Assembly: GCA_020853655.1 (NCBI GenBank)
Contig: JADYYL010000167.1
Span: 1 to 10,498 of the forward strand
DNA: 10,498 nucleotides
Reading direction: 5' to 3'
Source: Deltaproteobacteria bacterium
Lineage (GTDB): Bacteria; Bdellovibrionota_C; UBA2361; SZUA-149; JADYYL01
Shown: piece after piece, positions 1 to 6,615 of the stretch
How the letters are laid out: every line of letters begins with the position of its first letter
How positions within the stretch are numbered: the stretch's first letter is position 1
Program-made: the position numbers and the translations under genes
Notes under the pieces: model-generated
Told to the model about the DNA's origin: nothing
Database searches by the model: none
Seen by the model: the letters and a program-made list of their open reading frames with translations, nothing else

Positions 1-848
1 CAGTTCGAAGTATTGCGGTGCTTGGCGCAGGACGACTCTACGATCTCGACACGGACGCGCTCGCCCATCGATTTGATGAAATCACTCTCGTGGATGCCGA
101 CCCCAACTGCCTGCCAGCTTGGTCCGCATACGGCCAGCGTCTCCCCGGCACGGGACACTTAACAACGGTGGTCACCGACATCACAGGCGTGCTCGGGCCG
201 TGGTCAGCCGAGCTCCGGACCGCTCTTGAGCAGAACCGCGGCGCGTCCAATCCGTGGAAAGAGGCACTCTCTACCATCAGGCGTTTTGGCGAGAAGGGAA
301 TGCCGAATGCGCTCAATCTCAACGCCGACGCAGTTCTTTCGCTCAACATCTTGAGTCAACTTCCGCTCGGATGGCAGGCGCTCATCGAGCGTGAGCTGCA
401 TCGATCGTTTGGAAGATCGTTGGTCAAGGAGCGAGAGACGGAATGGCTGGAGTCCTACACCGTCAGCGGAAAACGAATCATCGAAGCGCATCTTCGCGAT
501 CTCGCCGCGCTCCCTGCGCGGGAGATCCTTGTTGTCACCGATCTTCGTTACGCATTCCCCGGAGCAAGTGACCTGACATGGGAAAGCGAAACTACCGAGG
601 CGGAGCCAGCCGATCAGCCGATGAAAGGGCGGTGGAAAAGCGGAACGCTGAGTTCGCTCGAAGAGATGGACGCGCTCCTCGGCGCATCGATCGCAATGAA
701 CTCTCCGACGGAGTCACTCGGCGGTCGCGTGATGAAACACTATCGTCCGTGGGTCTGGGATCTCTCGCCGCAACGCGGAAGCGAGAAGGCGGAGAAGCAC
801 CTCGTCACGGCGTTCTCCTTGGGGCCGAAGCGATCGGACAAGGAATAG
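1..848 (+). CDS. Rossmann-fold, SAM-methyltransferase-like protein (5'-truncated by window edge)
   Basis: The reading frame is open to the left edge. A GTG at 18 could be called a start, but the codons before it (V-R-S-I-A) complete the first beta strand of a Rossmann fold, so the true start lies outside the window. Visible hallmarks are a glycine-rich loop (VLGAGRLYDLD) about residue 7, an acidic end of strand 2 (LVDAD) about 25 residues later, a motif-IV-like strand (DAVLSLNILSQLPL) near residue 112, and a further strand (EILVVTDLRYAF). This order matches class I SAM-dependent methyltransferases. I do not recognise the specific family or substrate. The C-terminus (about the last 75 residues) is hydrophilic, with W-rich pieces. 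The gene ends two bases before the convergent gene at 851. A non-methyltransferase Rossmann protein is the alternative. Confidence 0.75.
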   Translation, partial: VRSIAVLGAGRLYDLDTDALAHRFDEITLVDADPNCLPAWSAYGQRLPGTGHLTTVVTDITGVLGPWSAELRTALEQNRGASNPWKEALSTIRRFGEKGMPNALNLNADAVLSLNILSQLPLGWQALIERELHRSFGRSLVKERETEWLESYTVSGKRIIEAHLRDLAALPAREILVVTDLRYAFPGASDLTWESETTEAEPADQPMKGRWKSGTLSSLEEMDALLGASIAMNSPTESLGGRVMKHYRPWVWDLSPQRGSEKAEKHLVTAFSLGPKRSDKE

Positions 849-850
849 TA

Positions 851-1672
851 TTAACGAGCACCCAAGATATAGAGCGACATCGCGGCGTTCAGCAGAAGCA
901 ACAGGATCACCGCACCAAAGAAGGCGCTCTCATGAGCCGCTCGCTTTCGATTGAAGCGCGCCATATCCGATGCATCCTCCGCGTCCTCTGCCCGCGCGGT
1001 CGTGACGGTATCAACGACATCCTGAGAAGAGACGAGAAGCGATTGGAGATCCTTCTCGAGTTCCTTCTGAAACTCAGACTGAGAAACGGTGTTTTCGCGA
1101 ACGATCGAGAGTTCCGTGCGCAGCGCTTCGATCGTGCGCTGAGCATCTTCTCCCCATGCATTACGCGCGTCGGTCTCTGACTTCCATCCGGTGATCTGCT
1201 CGCCGATCCGTTCGAAGTCCTTTCGTAGAATCTCGATCTGCTCGCGGAATTCAGAAGCGACTCGATCGATCCGCTCGCTGACTCGGGAGACAGAGTTATT
1301 GCCACCCTGTTCGAGAACCCGATCAATACTCGGGGAGAGGAGTGAGAACGTCTGACGCATGTCGTCACGGAGTGCGTTGACCCGTTCTTCCATCGCTCCG
1401 CCGACGAGTTCGATCTCTCGCCGCAGTGACGCGACTGTTTCTTCGCTTCGAGGAGCAAAGGACTCGGCGGCCTTGCGTAGTTCGTGGAAAAGTTTGGATT
1501 GCGTGTCACTCCCGCGCTCTTGAGATTCGAGCAGCTCCTTGAGGAGGAACACGACGTCGTCGTTGCGCGCCTCTCCTTCATTGACCGACGACTCGGCGGC
1601 TTTGTCGGGGACAGAGGTCGTTGCAGCAGGTAGCAAGAGGACCGGGGTATTCTTGTTCGTATCGGACAACAT
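851..1672 (-). CDS. Coiled-coil protein with C-terminal membrane anchor, function unknown
   Basis: This 273-residue protein has no recognised enzymatic motif. Residues 1-40 are low-complexity. Residues about 40-240 are mostly charged and heptad-like, rich in E, R, K, L and S, and predict long helices or coiled coil (examples near 80-110 and 130-165). A basic RKR at 242-244 precedes one hydrophobic segment at about 249-270, with only three residues after it. It is therefore probably tail-anchored with the coiled coil in the cytoplasm. The frame extends upstream to a TTG at 1717 and an ATG at 1696. I chose the ATG at 1672 because AGGAA lies 8 bases upstream, while the others have no ribosome binding site. 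The methyltransferase gene upstream on the same strand could share a transcript across a 249-base gap. A structural, scaffolding or chemoreceptor-like role is possible but unsupported. Confidence 0.8.
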   Translation of the reverse strand: MLSDTNKNTPVLLLPAATTSVPDKAAESSVNEGEARNDDVVFLLKELLESQERGSDTQSKLFHELRKAAESFAPRSEETVASLRREIELVGGAMEERVNALRDDMRQTFSLLSPSIDRVLEQGGNNSVSRVSERIDRVASEFREQIEILRKDFERIGEQITGWKSETDARNAWGEDAQRTIEALRTELSIVRENTVSQSEFQKELEKDLQSLLVSSQDVVDTVTTARAEDAEDASDMARFNRKRAAHESAFFGAVILLLLLNAAMSLYILGAR

Positions 1673-1840
1673 GGCGATCGTTCCTGATCGGTGCATTGCG
1701 CGGACTGAGAGCGACAAAGCGCCAAATGCCCTGTCTCCGCGTAGGGTTTGGATGCAGGGAGTCGAAAAACGAGAGCGGATTTCGATATTGGGCCGGATAG
1801 AGGCCGAAAAACGCAGGAGATAATTAACGAGTGGATTCGT

Positions 1841-1900
1841 GAGGTGTCGACCTCTCGCAGCAGGTCGTTTAGACGATAGTGGCGCCCCTGGCGCCGCACT
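1841..1900. repeat. Two small inverted repeats downstream of the DNA methyltransferase
   Basis: Two potential hairpins lie in the gap between the methyltransferase stop (1922) and the coiled-coil gene. One is GAGGT-GTCG-ACCTC (1841-1854). The other spans 1878-1900, with GGCGCC arms around CCT, extendable by AGT/ACT with a one-base bulge. Neither is followed by a T-run on the minus strand, so a standard Rho-independent terminator is not shown. They may be transcript-end or RNA-processing structures, or chance. Confidence 0.35.
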
Positions 1901-1921
1901 GGAACTTCGAGATCGGCGTCA

Positions 1922-2866
1922 TCAATAATTCGTGACGACGACTTCGGCGACCTTGCCCCGATTGGCAGCGACGGAGTTGATGGCACGCGAGGCGTAAACC
2001 GTGTCGACGCGGAACTTCCGATACGCCTCGAGGACGAACTCGGTGTGCGAGTTCGAGAGCATGAACTTCACTCCCTTTCGGTCGAGTTCCGCGCAGACGT
2101 CTGCAAGCTTTGCCTGCCTCTCAAGCGAGAACCCGTCTTCCGCGTATGAAGTGAAGTTCGAGGTTTCGTTCAGCGGAACATACGGAGGATCGAAATACAC
2201 GAAGTCTCCCGAGGTCGCGTTGTCGAGCACTGCTTCGAAGGAACGCTTGGAGATCTGCGCACGATTCAACGCACGGCTGCAGGCGCGCAAGTTATCAGCG
2301 TCGAAGATTTTCGGATTTTTATAGCTTCCGAATGGCACGTTGAACTCTCCGCGCGAGTTCACACGATACAGGCCGTTAAAGCAGGTTTTATTCAGGAAGA
2401 TGAATCGGCTCGCTTTCTCAACAGGCGTCCGAAGCCAATAATCCGCGCGCCGATCCAGCTGTCGAAGATTATAGAAATGTTTCTTCGTATGCTTATGGGT
2501 CTGAAGTTCGGTGATGAGCTCTTCAACGTTATTGCGCACCGTGAGGAAGCAGTTCACCAGCTCGCCGCCGATGTCGCTCAACACCGCGTTCGTGGGAAGC
2601 AGCGAAAAGAAGAATGCGCCACCACCGAGGAATGGCTCAAAATACGTTCCGTAACTTTGTGGAGTTCGCTTCTGCAACTCTTCAAGCAGTCCCGTCTTGC
2701 CACCCGCCCATTTGAGAAAGGGCCGTGGCGGAATACGCACCGGAGAGACAGGGCCGGTGGAGGGAAATTGGGATTGTGGTGCTTCGGACGCAACCGTCAT
2801 TGGCGACACTCGATTCGTATGATTCTGAAGCGTGCTTCGCAGAGCGCTCTCTGACGAAACGGACAC
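1922..2866 (-). CDS. dam: D12-class adenine-N6 DNA methyltransferase (Dam/DpnM family)
   Basis: The product transfers a methyl group from SAM to adenine N6 in a short DNA site. Numbered from the GTG at 2866, the visible motifs are PRPFLKWAGGK (47-57, family N-terminal signature), FEPFLGGGAFFF (76-87, SAM-binding motif I), the FNGLYRVN...FNVPFG block (163-180) typical of Dam/DpnM enzymes, and catalytic DPPY (226-229, motif IV). The length of 314 residues is slightly above the usual 270-300 because of a nonconserved N-terminus. The start is uncertain: GTG 2866 has GGA a few bases upstream, while ATG 2800 would give 292 residues that still contain every motif but has no clear ribosome binding site. 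No restriction endonuclease, MutH or other modification gene adjoins it in the window, so it looks like an orphan methyltransferase. GATC specificity is inferred from the family and is consistent with the high GATC density here. Confidence 0.95.
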   Translation of the reverse strand: MSVSSESALRSTLQNHTNRVSPMTVASEAPQSQFPSTGPVSPVRIPPRPFLKWAGGKTGLLEELQKRTPQSYGTYFEPFLGGGAFFFSLLPTNAVLSDIGGELVNCFLTVRNNVEELITELQTHKHTKKHFYNLRQLDRRADYWLRTPVEKASRFIFLNKTCFNGLYRVNSRGEFNVPFGSYKNPKIFDADNLRACSRALNRAQISKRSFEAVLDNATSGDFVYFDPPYVPLNETSNFTSYAEDGFSLERQAKLADVCAELDRKGVKFMLSNSHTEFVLEAYRKFRVDTVYASRAINSVAANRGKVAEVVVTNY

Positions 2867-3094
2867 CAGTTCCGTTATGACACGATAGGTCGAGAAACGG
2901 GAGGAATCGCAAAAACCGCTGTGGATGAACCAGCTAAGCCCTTAAGACGAGGTATCGTCGCCGGTGCGCAGATCCAGCGTCGGAGAACGAAGAGGAAATG
3001 GGTTATCGGCAGGAAACCGGCCGTCGAACGGCAGGGGGTTTGCGCGCTGCGCATCTCCAGCACGGGTGCGCGCAGTCATCGCAAAGAACGTTCC

Positions 3095-4297
3095 TTACTG
3101 CTCGTCGTTTGAGTCGGCAATATCGCGCCATGCGGCGAGGATCTCGTCCGAACCCGAGTCGTGAAGGTACTCCTCGTATTCGGCCGTGCTGAGCGTTGAA
3201 TCCTCCGAACCGGACTTCGCGTGATCGACTGCGTTTGCCGCGCAGATCAATCCGAGCACAGAGATGTCTCTGCAAACACACGCCATCGGGTGGTGGTGGT
3301 ACACACACGCTTCGACGATCGAATCGGGCATGCCCCACATTCCGAGCACATATCCGCCGACATCGGCGTGAGTCGCGTTAAAGAGTTCATCTTCCGCTTC
3401 ATGGAGCGAGATTCCCTCCTCTTTTCGGAGTTTGAGCGCCTCGCGATACTCATTCGGAAGTGATTGAACAAAGACGAGTTTCCCGATGTCATGGAGCAGC
3501 CCCGCCGAGAATGCCTCTTCCGAAACCTCGGGCGGGAGCATCGCTTTTCGCGCCATCAGCTGCGCATACCGCCCGACTTGCAGGGAGTGGCGCCACAACT
3601 CCTCGAGACCGAATTCACGGATCGTCGACTTACTGCAACGAGCGAAAAGGTCCGACGAGAGCACGACCATTTTCACCGTCATCGTGCCCAACAAGTTGAG
3701 CGCCTGCTCAACGGCCTTGATCGGATAGCGGCGGGCGTAGAACGAACTGTTCGCGATTCGGAGGAGTTGCGCTGACGTCGCGACGTCCTCGTTGATCAGA
3801 CGAATGATGTCCTGCTGGTTGTAGTCATCCTGGCCTAAGATCTGCGAAAGCCGCGCAAAGCGATCCGGCAGTGTTGGAAGCTTATCGATCTTATTGACGA
3901 CGCGGAGGACATCCGGCGAGTTGAGATGCTTGCGCAGCGCATAAACACGAAGCACCGTTGTCGCCGCCTCGTCGATCGGACATGGGCGTTCAAGCACCTG
4001 GTGCACCTTCCCCATCGAACGCATCATGAGCGCACGATGTGGGTTCCCCGAGATCACGATCCGACTGGTGGAAGGATACGAGTCGACGATGTTGCTGAGC
4101 AGTGTCTCGCCTTCGTCGGGATCGGTTAGTTCGAGATCCGTCAGCAACACATCGACCGGCGAGACTTCGGCGATATGCACCGCCTCCACTCCGGTCGTTG
4201 CGCCAACGATCTCCCAGTCCGAGAGCTCGCTCTTCAGACCGTGACAGGTTGAACGCAGTTGATCGACATCGTCATCAACAACGAGTATGCGCGGCAT
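3095..4297 (-). CDS. REC-HDOD response regulator
   Basis: This is a 400-residue two-domain signalling protein. Residues 1-120 form a receiver domain with the acidic triad DDD at 8-10, the phosphoacceptor Asp54 (LLTDLEL) and the switch serine at 83 (VISG). The usual conserved lysine before the cis-proline is Arg104 (ERP). Residues about 137-340 are an HDOD domain beginning with KLPTLP, with H237 (WRHS), the H269-D270 pair in LLHDIGK and a later THADVGG and YHHHP. HDOD domains are usually protein- or nucleotide-signalling modules without proven hydrolase activity. The frame begins at 4363, but ATG 4297 is preferred: MPRILVVDD is the natural start of a receiver domain and AGGG lies 9 bases upstream. 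No sensor kinase is adjacent, so the partner is unknown. The C-terminal 50 residues are acidic. The gene is divergent from the cyclo-ligase. Confidence 0.95.
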   Translation of the reverse strand: MPRILVVDDDVDQLRSTCHGLKSELSDWEIVGATTGVEAVHIAEVSPVDVLLTDLELTDPDEGETLLSNIVDSYPSTSRIVISGNPHRALMMRSMGKVHQVLERPCPIDEAATTVLRVYALRKHLNSPDVLRVVNKIDKLPTLPDRFARLSQILGQDDYNQQDIIRLINEDVATSAQLLRIANSSFYARRYPIKAVEQALNLLGTMTVKMVVLSSDLFARCSKSTIREFGLEELWRHSLQVGRYAQLMARKAMLPPEVSEEAFSAGLLHDIGKLVFVQSLPNEYREALKLRKEEGISLHEAEDELFNATHADVGGYVLGMWGMPDSIVEACVYHHHPMACVCRDISVLGLICAANAVDHAKSGSEDSTLSTAEYEEYLHDSGSDEILAAWRDIADSNDEQ

Positions 4298-4379
4298 GAG
4301 AGTTGACCCTTTCTTGACAAACGCTGCACACGCGCTCCACACTCGATGCACGTGATGCTGCACTAGGTGTCGACCTTTT

Positions 4380-4400
4380 GGACCGAGAGCTTTACGGTCC
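4380..4400. promoter_or_regulatory. Inverted repeat in the divergent intergenic region
   Basis: GGACCG (4380-4385) and CGGTCC (4395-4400) form perfect 6-base arms around a 9-base centre. It lies between the two divergent starts (4297 minus, 4463 plus), so it could be an operator or an RNA hairpin in the cyclo-ligase leader. No convincing paired -35/-10 boxes were found around it. This is a weak call. Confidence 0.3.
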
Positions 4401-4462
4401 CGAGCGGCTCTACCTGCGGCACTTTTGAGCCTAAGTCACTGGTTCGGATACCTTTTCTTGCA

Positions 4463-5056
4463 ATGACAGAAAAAGACGAACTTCGGCGGATCGCCAAAGA
4501 AATCCGGAAGAAGGTGCCCGATCGAGCACAAAAGAGCGCCGAGATCCTCGCTCGCGCCCTGCGGATGGAACAAGTTCAATCCGCCAACGTCATTTTCACA
4601 TACATGGGGAAGGGCTCCGAGGTCGCCACTCACACGCTCTTCGGCCATCCACTGGTGCGCGCAAAGCGACTTGGTGTCCCGTATATGATCGGAGATACGA
4701 TGCGGATCGCGGAGGTCAAGGCGGAAGCGGAACTTGAATCTGGATCGTTCGGCATTCTCGAGCCGACTCGGGCCGTGCGATCCGATCCGACGCGTCAACT
4801 CTTCGATGAGCTCGTTGACGTCGCGTTCATTCCGGCGCTCGCATTCGATCTCAACGGTCATCGCCTCGGACACGGGAAGGGGCATTTCGACCGTATTCTC
4901 CCCTCACTCTCGCGTCGAGCCTTGTGTGTTGGCCTAGCGTTTGAAGATCAGATCGTCGCGCGACTGCCAGTCGAGGCGCACGATTTCGCGGTTGATATGG
5001 TGGTGACAGAGAACCGAATCATTCGCTGCCGGGACGAGAGAACCTCTCATACTTAA
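4463..5056 (+). CDS. ygfA: 5-formyltetrahydrofolate cyclo-ligase
   Basis: The enzyme converts 5-formyltetrahydrofolate to 5,10-methenyltetrahydrofolate with ATP, returning this stored or inhibitory folate to one-carbon metabolism in the cytoplasm. The 197-residue length is typical. Visible family features are the basic N-terminal helix (RRIAKEIRKK), the FGILEP segment (96-101) after the substrate-pocket region, FIPALAFD (122-129), and the glycine-rich ATP/Mg-binding signature RLGHGKGHFDR (134-144), where His replaces the more common Tyr residues of GYGxGYYDR. The frame opens at 4367, but ATG 4463 is chosen because the family begins at about this position. The upstream 32 residues have no family character. 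No Shine-Dalgarno sequence is visible before 4463. In some proteobacteria this gene follows the 6S RNA gene, but I see no 6S-like structure here. It is a single gene on the plus strand, convergent with the transglycosylase. Confidence 0.93.
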   Translation: MTEKDELRRIAKEIRKKVPDRAQKSAEILARALRMEQVQSANVIFTYMGKGSEVATHTLFGHPLVRAKRLGVPYMIGDTMRIAEVKAEAELESGSFGILEPTRAVRSDPTRQLFDELVDVAFIPALAFDLNGHRLGHGKGHFDRILPSLSRRALCVGLAFEDQIVARLPVEAHDFAVDMVVTENRIIRCRDERTSHT

Positions 5057-5096
5057 TCAGAGCGTTCCGAGCGCCGGCACCGTAGCCATTCGGTTC

Positions 5097-5112
5097 GGGC
5101 CGTTCGCGGCCC
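5097..5112. terminator. GC-rich hairpin between convergent genes, probable terminator
   Basis: GGGCCG (5097-5102) and CGGCCC (5107-5112) are perfect arms around a TTCG loop, 40 bases past the cyclo-ligase stop and directly against the transglycosylase stop (5113). On the plus strand TTATT follows, a weak T-tract. On the minus strand no T-tract follows. It probably serves the plus-strand transcript and may block both directions. Confidence 0.6.
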
Positions 5113-6042
5113 TTATTCCTCATTCGTCGTCGTCTGACCCGCAGTCCCGCTGGTCGCCTGCACATAGGTGCGCGCGACGTCTTTGACGTAGGCTTGTGTT
5201 TCTGCGAACGGCGGAACGCCGTTGTGTCGGCGCACGGCAGGCTCCCCGGCGTTGTACGCTGCAGCCATCAACACGCGATTCCCATTGAACTTGCGCTCCA
5301 GCTCCGCAAGCAGTTTAACGCCACCCTCGATGTTCTGCCGCTCGTCGTAGCGGTCGACGTTGAGTGCCGCAGCGGTGGCTGGCATCAGTTGCATTCGGCC
5401 ATATGCTCCTCGTGGAGACAGTGCGGTTGGATTACCACGAGACTCCACGTGCATGATCGAAGCGACAAGATTTGGATCGACTTTGTGACGCTCGGACGAT
5501 TCGCGGAGCCAACTCTGGAGTTCCTCCGAAAGAAACGTAAAGGAGACTGGCTTCGGCTGCACCGCGGTGCCGGTGACGTCGACAGGTGGAAAGTTGAAAT
5601 TGCGATACGATGCCGTGACCGACGTCGAGGGCCGTCCGACTCCAGTCTCGAAGGCTCGGCGATCCTCATCCGTAAACGCTCGCCCGAGCGCTGCGTCGAT
5701 GACACGCGCCACTCGAATCCCGAAGACGGGCTTCTCTCCCCGCTCTTCTTCGCGAATCATGATATCGCCTGCCGATCCCGCAGCGACAATGTTGCCGCGC
5801 CTATCGACGCCATTCTCTTTCTCAATCCGGGCGATCAGCTTGAGGGTCTTGTCATCGAACTCTCCTGTAAGCTCGAGTCGCTCTGATTGCTTCGTCGCCT
5901 GCAGATACCGATTCAAATCTCGCTGCACCTCAAGCTTATCCTCCCGCGAACTGTTGACGTCCACGCGCGCGAGATTCGAACGAACTTGCCGCTGCCTCTC
6001 ACTGAGAGAATCTTGCTGAACTGTCTGAGCTAGATTGCTCAC
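5113..6042 (-). CDS. SLT-family lytic transglycosylase without a visible signal peptide
   Basis: Lytic transglycosylases cleave peptidoglycan between MurNAc and GlcNAc, forming 1,6-anhydroMurNAc. Of 309 residues, the C-terminal domain (about 172-296) is a clear SLT goose-lysozyme-like domain: the catalytic Glu200 lies in HVESRGNP, followed by GAYGRMQLMPATA (212-224) and AYNAG (262-266), then a late Tyr-containing helix (AYVKDVARTYV). Residues about 36-85 resemble a small peptidoglycan-binding repeat (VQRDLNRYLQ, then GEFDDKTLKLI and GVDRRGNIV). The middle 90-165 is unassigned. The GTG start at 6042 is firm because AAGGAG lies 5 bases upstream. The N-terminus (MSNLAQTVQQDSLSERQRQ) is polar, with no hydrophobic stretch and no lipobox, so Sec export is not predicted, which is unusual for this class. 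It is the last gene of the minus-strand series, ending at a hairpin. Confidence 0.92.
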   Translation of the reverse strand: MSNLAQTVQQDSLSERQRQVRSNLARVDVNSSREDKLEVQRDLNRYLQATKQSERLELTGEFDDKTLKLIARIEKENGVDRRGNIVAAGSAGDIMIREEERGEKPVFGIRVARVIDAALGRAFTDEDRRAFETGVGRPSTSVTASYRNFNFPPVDVTGTAVQPKPVSFTFLSEELQSWLRESSERHKVDPNLVASIMHVESRGNPTALSPRGAYGRMQLMPATAAALNVDRYDERQNIEGGVKLLAELERKFNGNRVLMAAAYNAGEPAVRRHNGVPPFAETQAYVKDVARTYVQATSGTAGQTTTNEE

Positions 6043-6047
6043 GGTTT

Positions 6048-6053
6048 CTCCTT
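6048..6053 (-). promoter_or_regulatory. Strong Shine-Dalgarno fixing the transglycosylase GTG start
   Basis: AAGGAG on the minus strand, 5 bases before the GTG at 6042. It is the strongest ribosome binding site seen in the window. It makes a longer, signal-bearing N-terminus unlikely. Confidence 0.8.
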
Positions 6054-6126
6054 ACCTTCTGGCGCACGGGGCGCGGGGATACATCTGGTTATGACAGAAA
6101 GGCGGAAGAAGGTTACGTCCGGAAGG

Positions 6127-6142
6127 ACATGGAAACCCATGT
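6127..6142. repeat. Short perfect inverted repeat upstream of the transglycosylase
   Basis: ACATGG (6127-6132) and CCATGT (6137-6142) flank AAAC. It is about 85 bases upstream of the transglycosylase start, in the 167-base gap after the small membrane protein gene. A second small pair, CCCGG/CCGGG (6172-6184), lies nearer that gene's stop. They could be an operator or transcript-end structures. No T-run follows on the minus strand. Confidence 0.3.
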
Positions 6143-6209
6143 GTTTCTTGTAACTTATCCGTCAGGTGGCACCCGGTCTCCGGGCTCGAAACAGCGGAGG
6201 GCGGGTTCC

Positions 6210-6512
6210 TCAGAATATTCTCCATGCAGTGAGCACGGCGACTATGAGGAAAATGACGGAGATACCGAGAAACATGCGTGGCTCGCCCCCAGGCGCGTGT
6301 TCCCCGCTGAAGTGCTCAAGCGAGGCAAAGTAGACGTAGACGCCAAACGAAGCCACGGAAGCCCCGAAAAGGCGGGCGGAGACCCCATCGAGGAAAAGAT
6401 AGCCAGTCAGTGTGGGGAGATAGAGCCCGCCCCGATACGTGAGGAGTCCGCCATAGATCACGAGCGAAAAGGGCACGACCAGTAAAAGGAGGACTCTGAG
6501 TGGGGAGGGCAT
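6210..6512 (-). CDS. Small three-helix membrane protein, function unknown
   Basis: This is a 100-residue hydrophobic protein. Three membrane segments are predicted at about 6-25, 45-63 and 80-98, with a short polar loop at 66-80 (LEHFSGEHAPGGEPR). It has no recognisable family motif. The frame runs upstream to a GTG at 6557, but ATG 6512 begins directly before the first hydrophobic helix and has a weak GAAG upstream, so it is preferred. It lies between the IMPase-family gene (103 bases upstream) and the transglycosylase (167 bases downstream) on the same strand, so co-transcription is possible. The gene is supported by its open frame, hydrophobic periodicity and position. A function is not suggested. 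Confidence 0.75.
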   Translation of the reverse strand: MPSPLRVLLLLVVPFSLVIYGGLLTYRGGLYLPTLTGYLFLDGVSARLFGASVASFGVYVYFASLEHFSGEHAPGGEPRMFLGISVIFLIVAVLTAWRIF

Positions 6513-6534
6513 AGACAACTTCTGCGAAGTGAAC

Positions 6535-6557
6535 GTGCTCTGCCGACAGAATAGCAC
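6535..6557. repeat. Imperfect hairpin between IMPase-family gene and membrane protein gene
   Basis: GTGCTCTG (6535-6542) pairs with CAGA (6547-6550) and GCAC (6554-6557), leaving a CCGA loop and a three-base bulge. It lies in the leader of the small membrane protein gene. There is no adjacent T-run, so it is not called a terminator. Confidence 0.25.
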
Positions 6558-6615
6558 GGGGTAGCGTCAAACTCCCAACTCGAAGCACACCACAGGGAAG
6601 AGAAAGGGTCTCGGG

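Noticed and set aside
907..1986. 359-codon minus-strand frame
   Set aside because: It overlaps the coiled-coil gene in another frame and the methyltransferase 3' end. Most of the product is Ser/Arg-rich shadow sequence with no domain.
2875..3063. 62-codon minus-strand frame between the methyltransferase and REC-HDOD genes
   Set aside because: It starts with GTG and no ribosome binding site, and its composition is shadow-like. The interval from 2867 to 3094 shows no other feature.
4314..4319. Perfect TTGACA -35-like box on the plus strand
   Set aside because: No -10-like hexamer lies at 16-18 bases, so a promoter is not supported.
4367..4462. Extended N-terminus of the cyclo-ligase
   Set aside because: The 32 extra residues do not resemble the family, and the dyad at 4380-4400 lies within them.
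6171..6184. Hairpin CCCGG-TCT-CCGGG as terminator of the small membrane protein gene
   Set aside because: The stem is only 5 bases with a 3-base loop, and no T-run follows on the minus strand.
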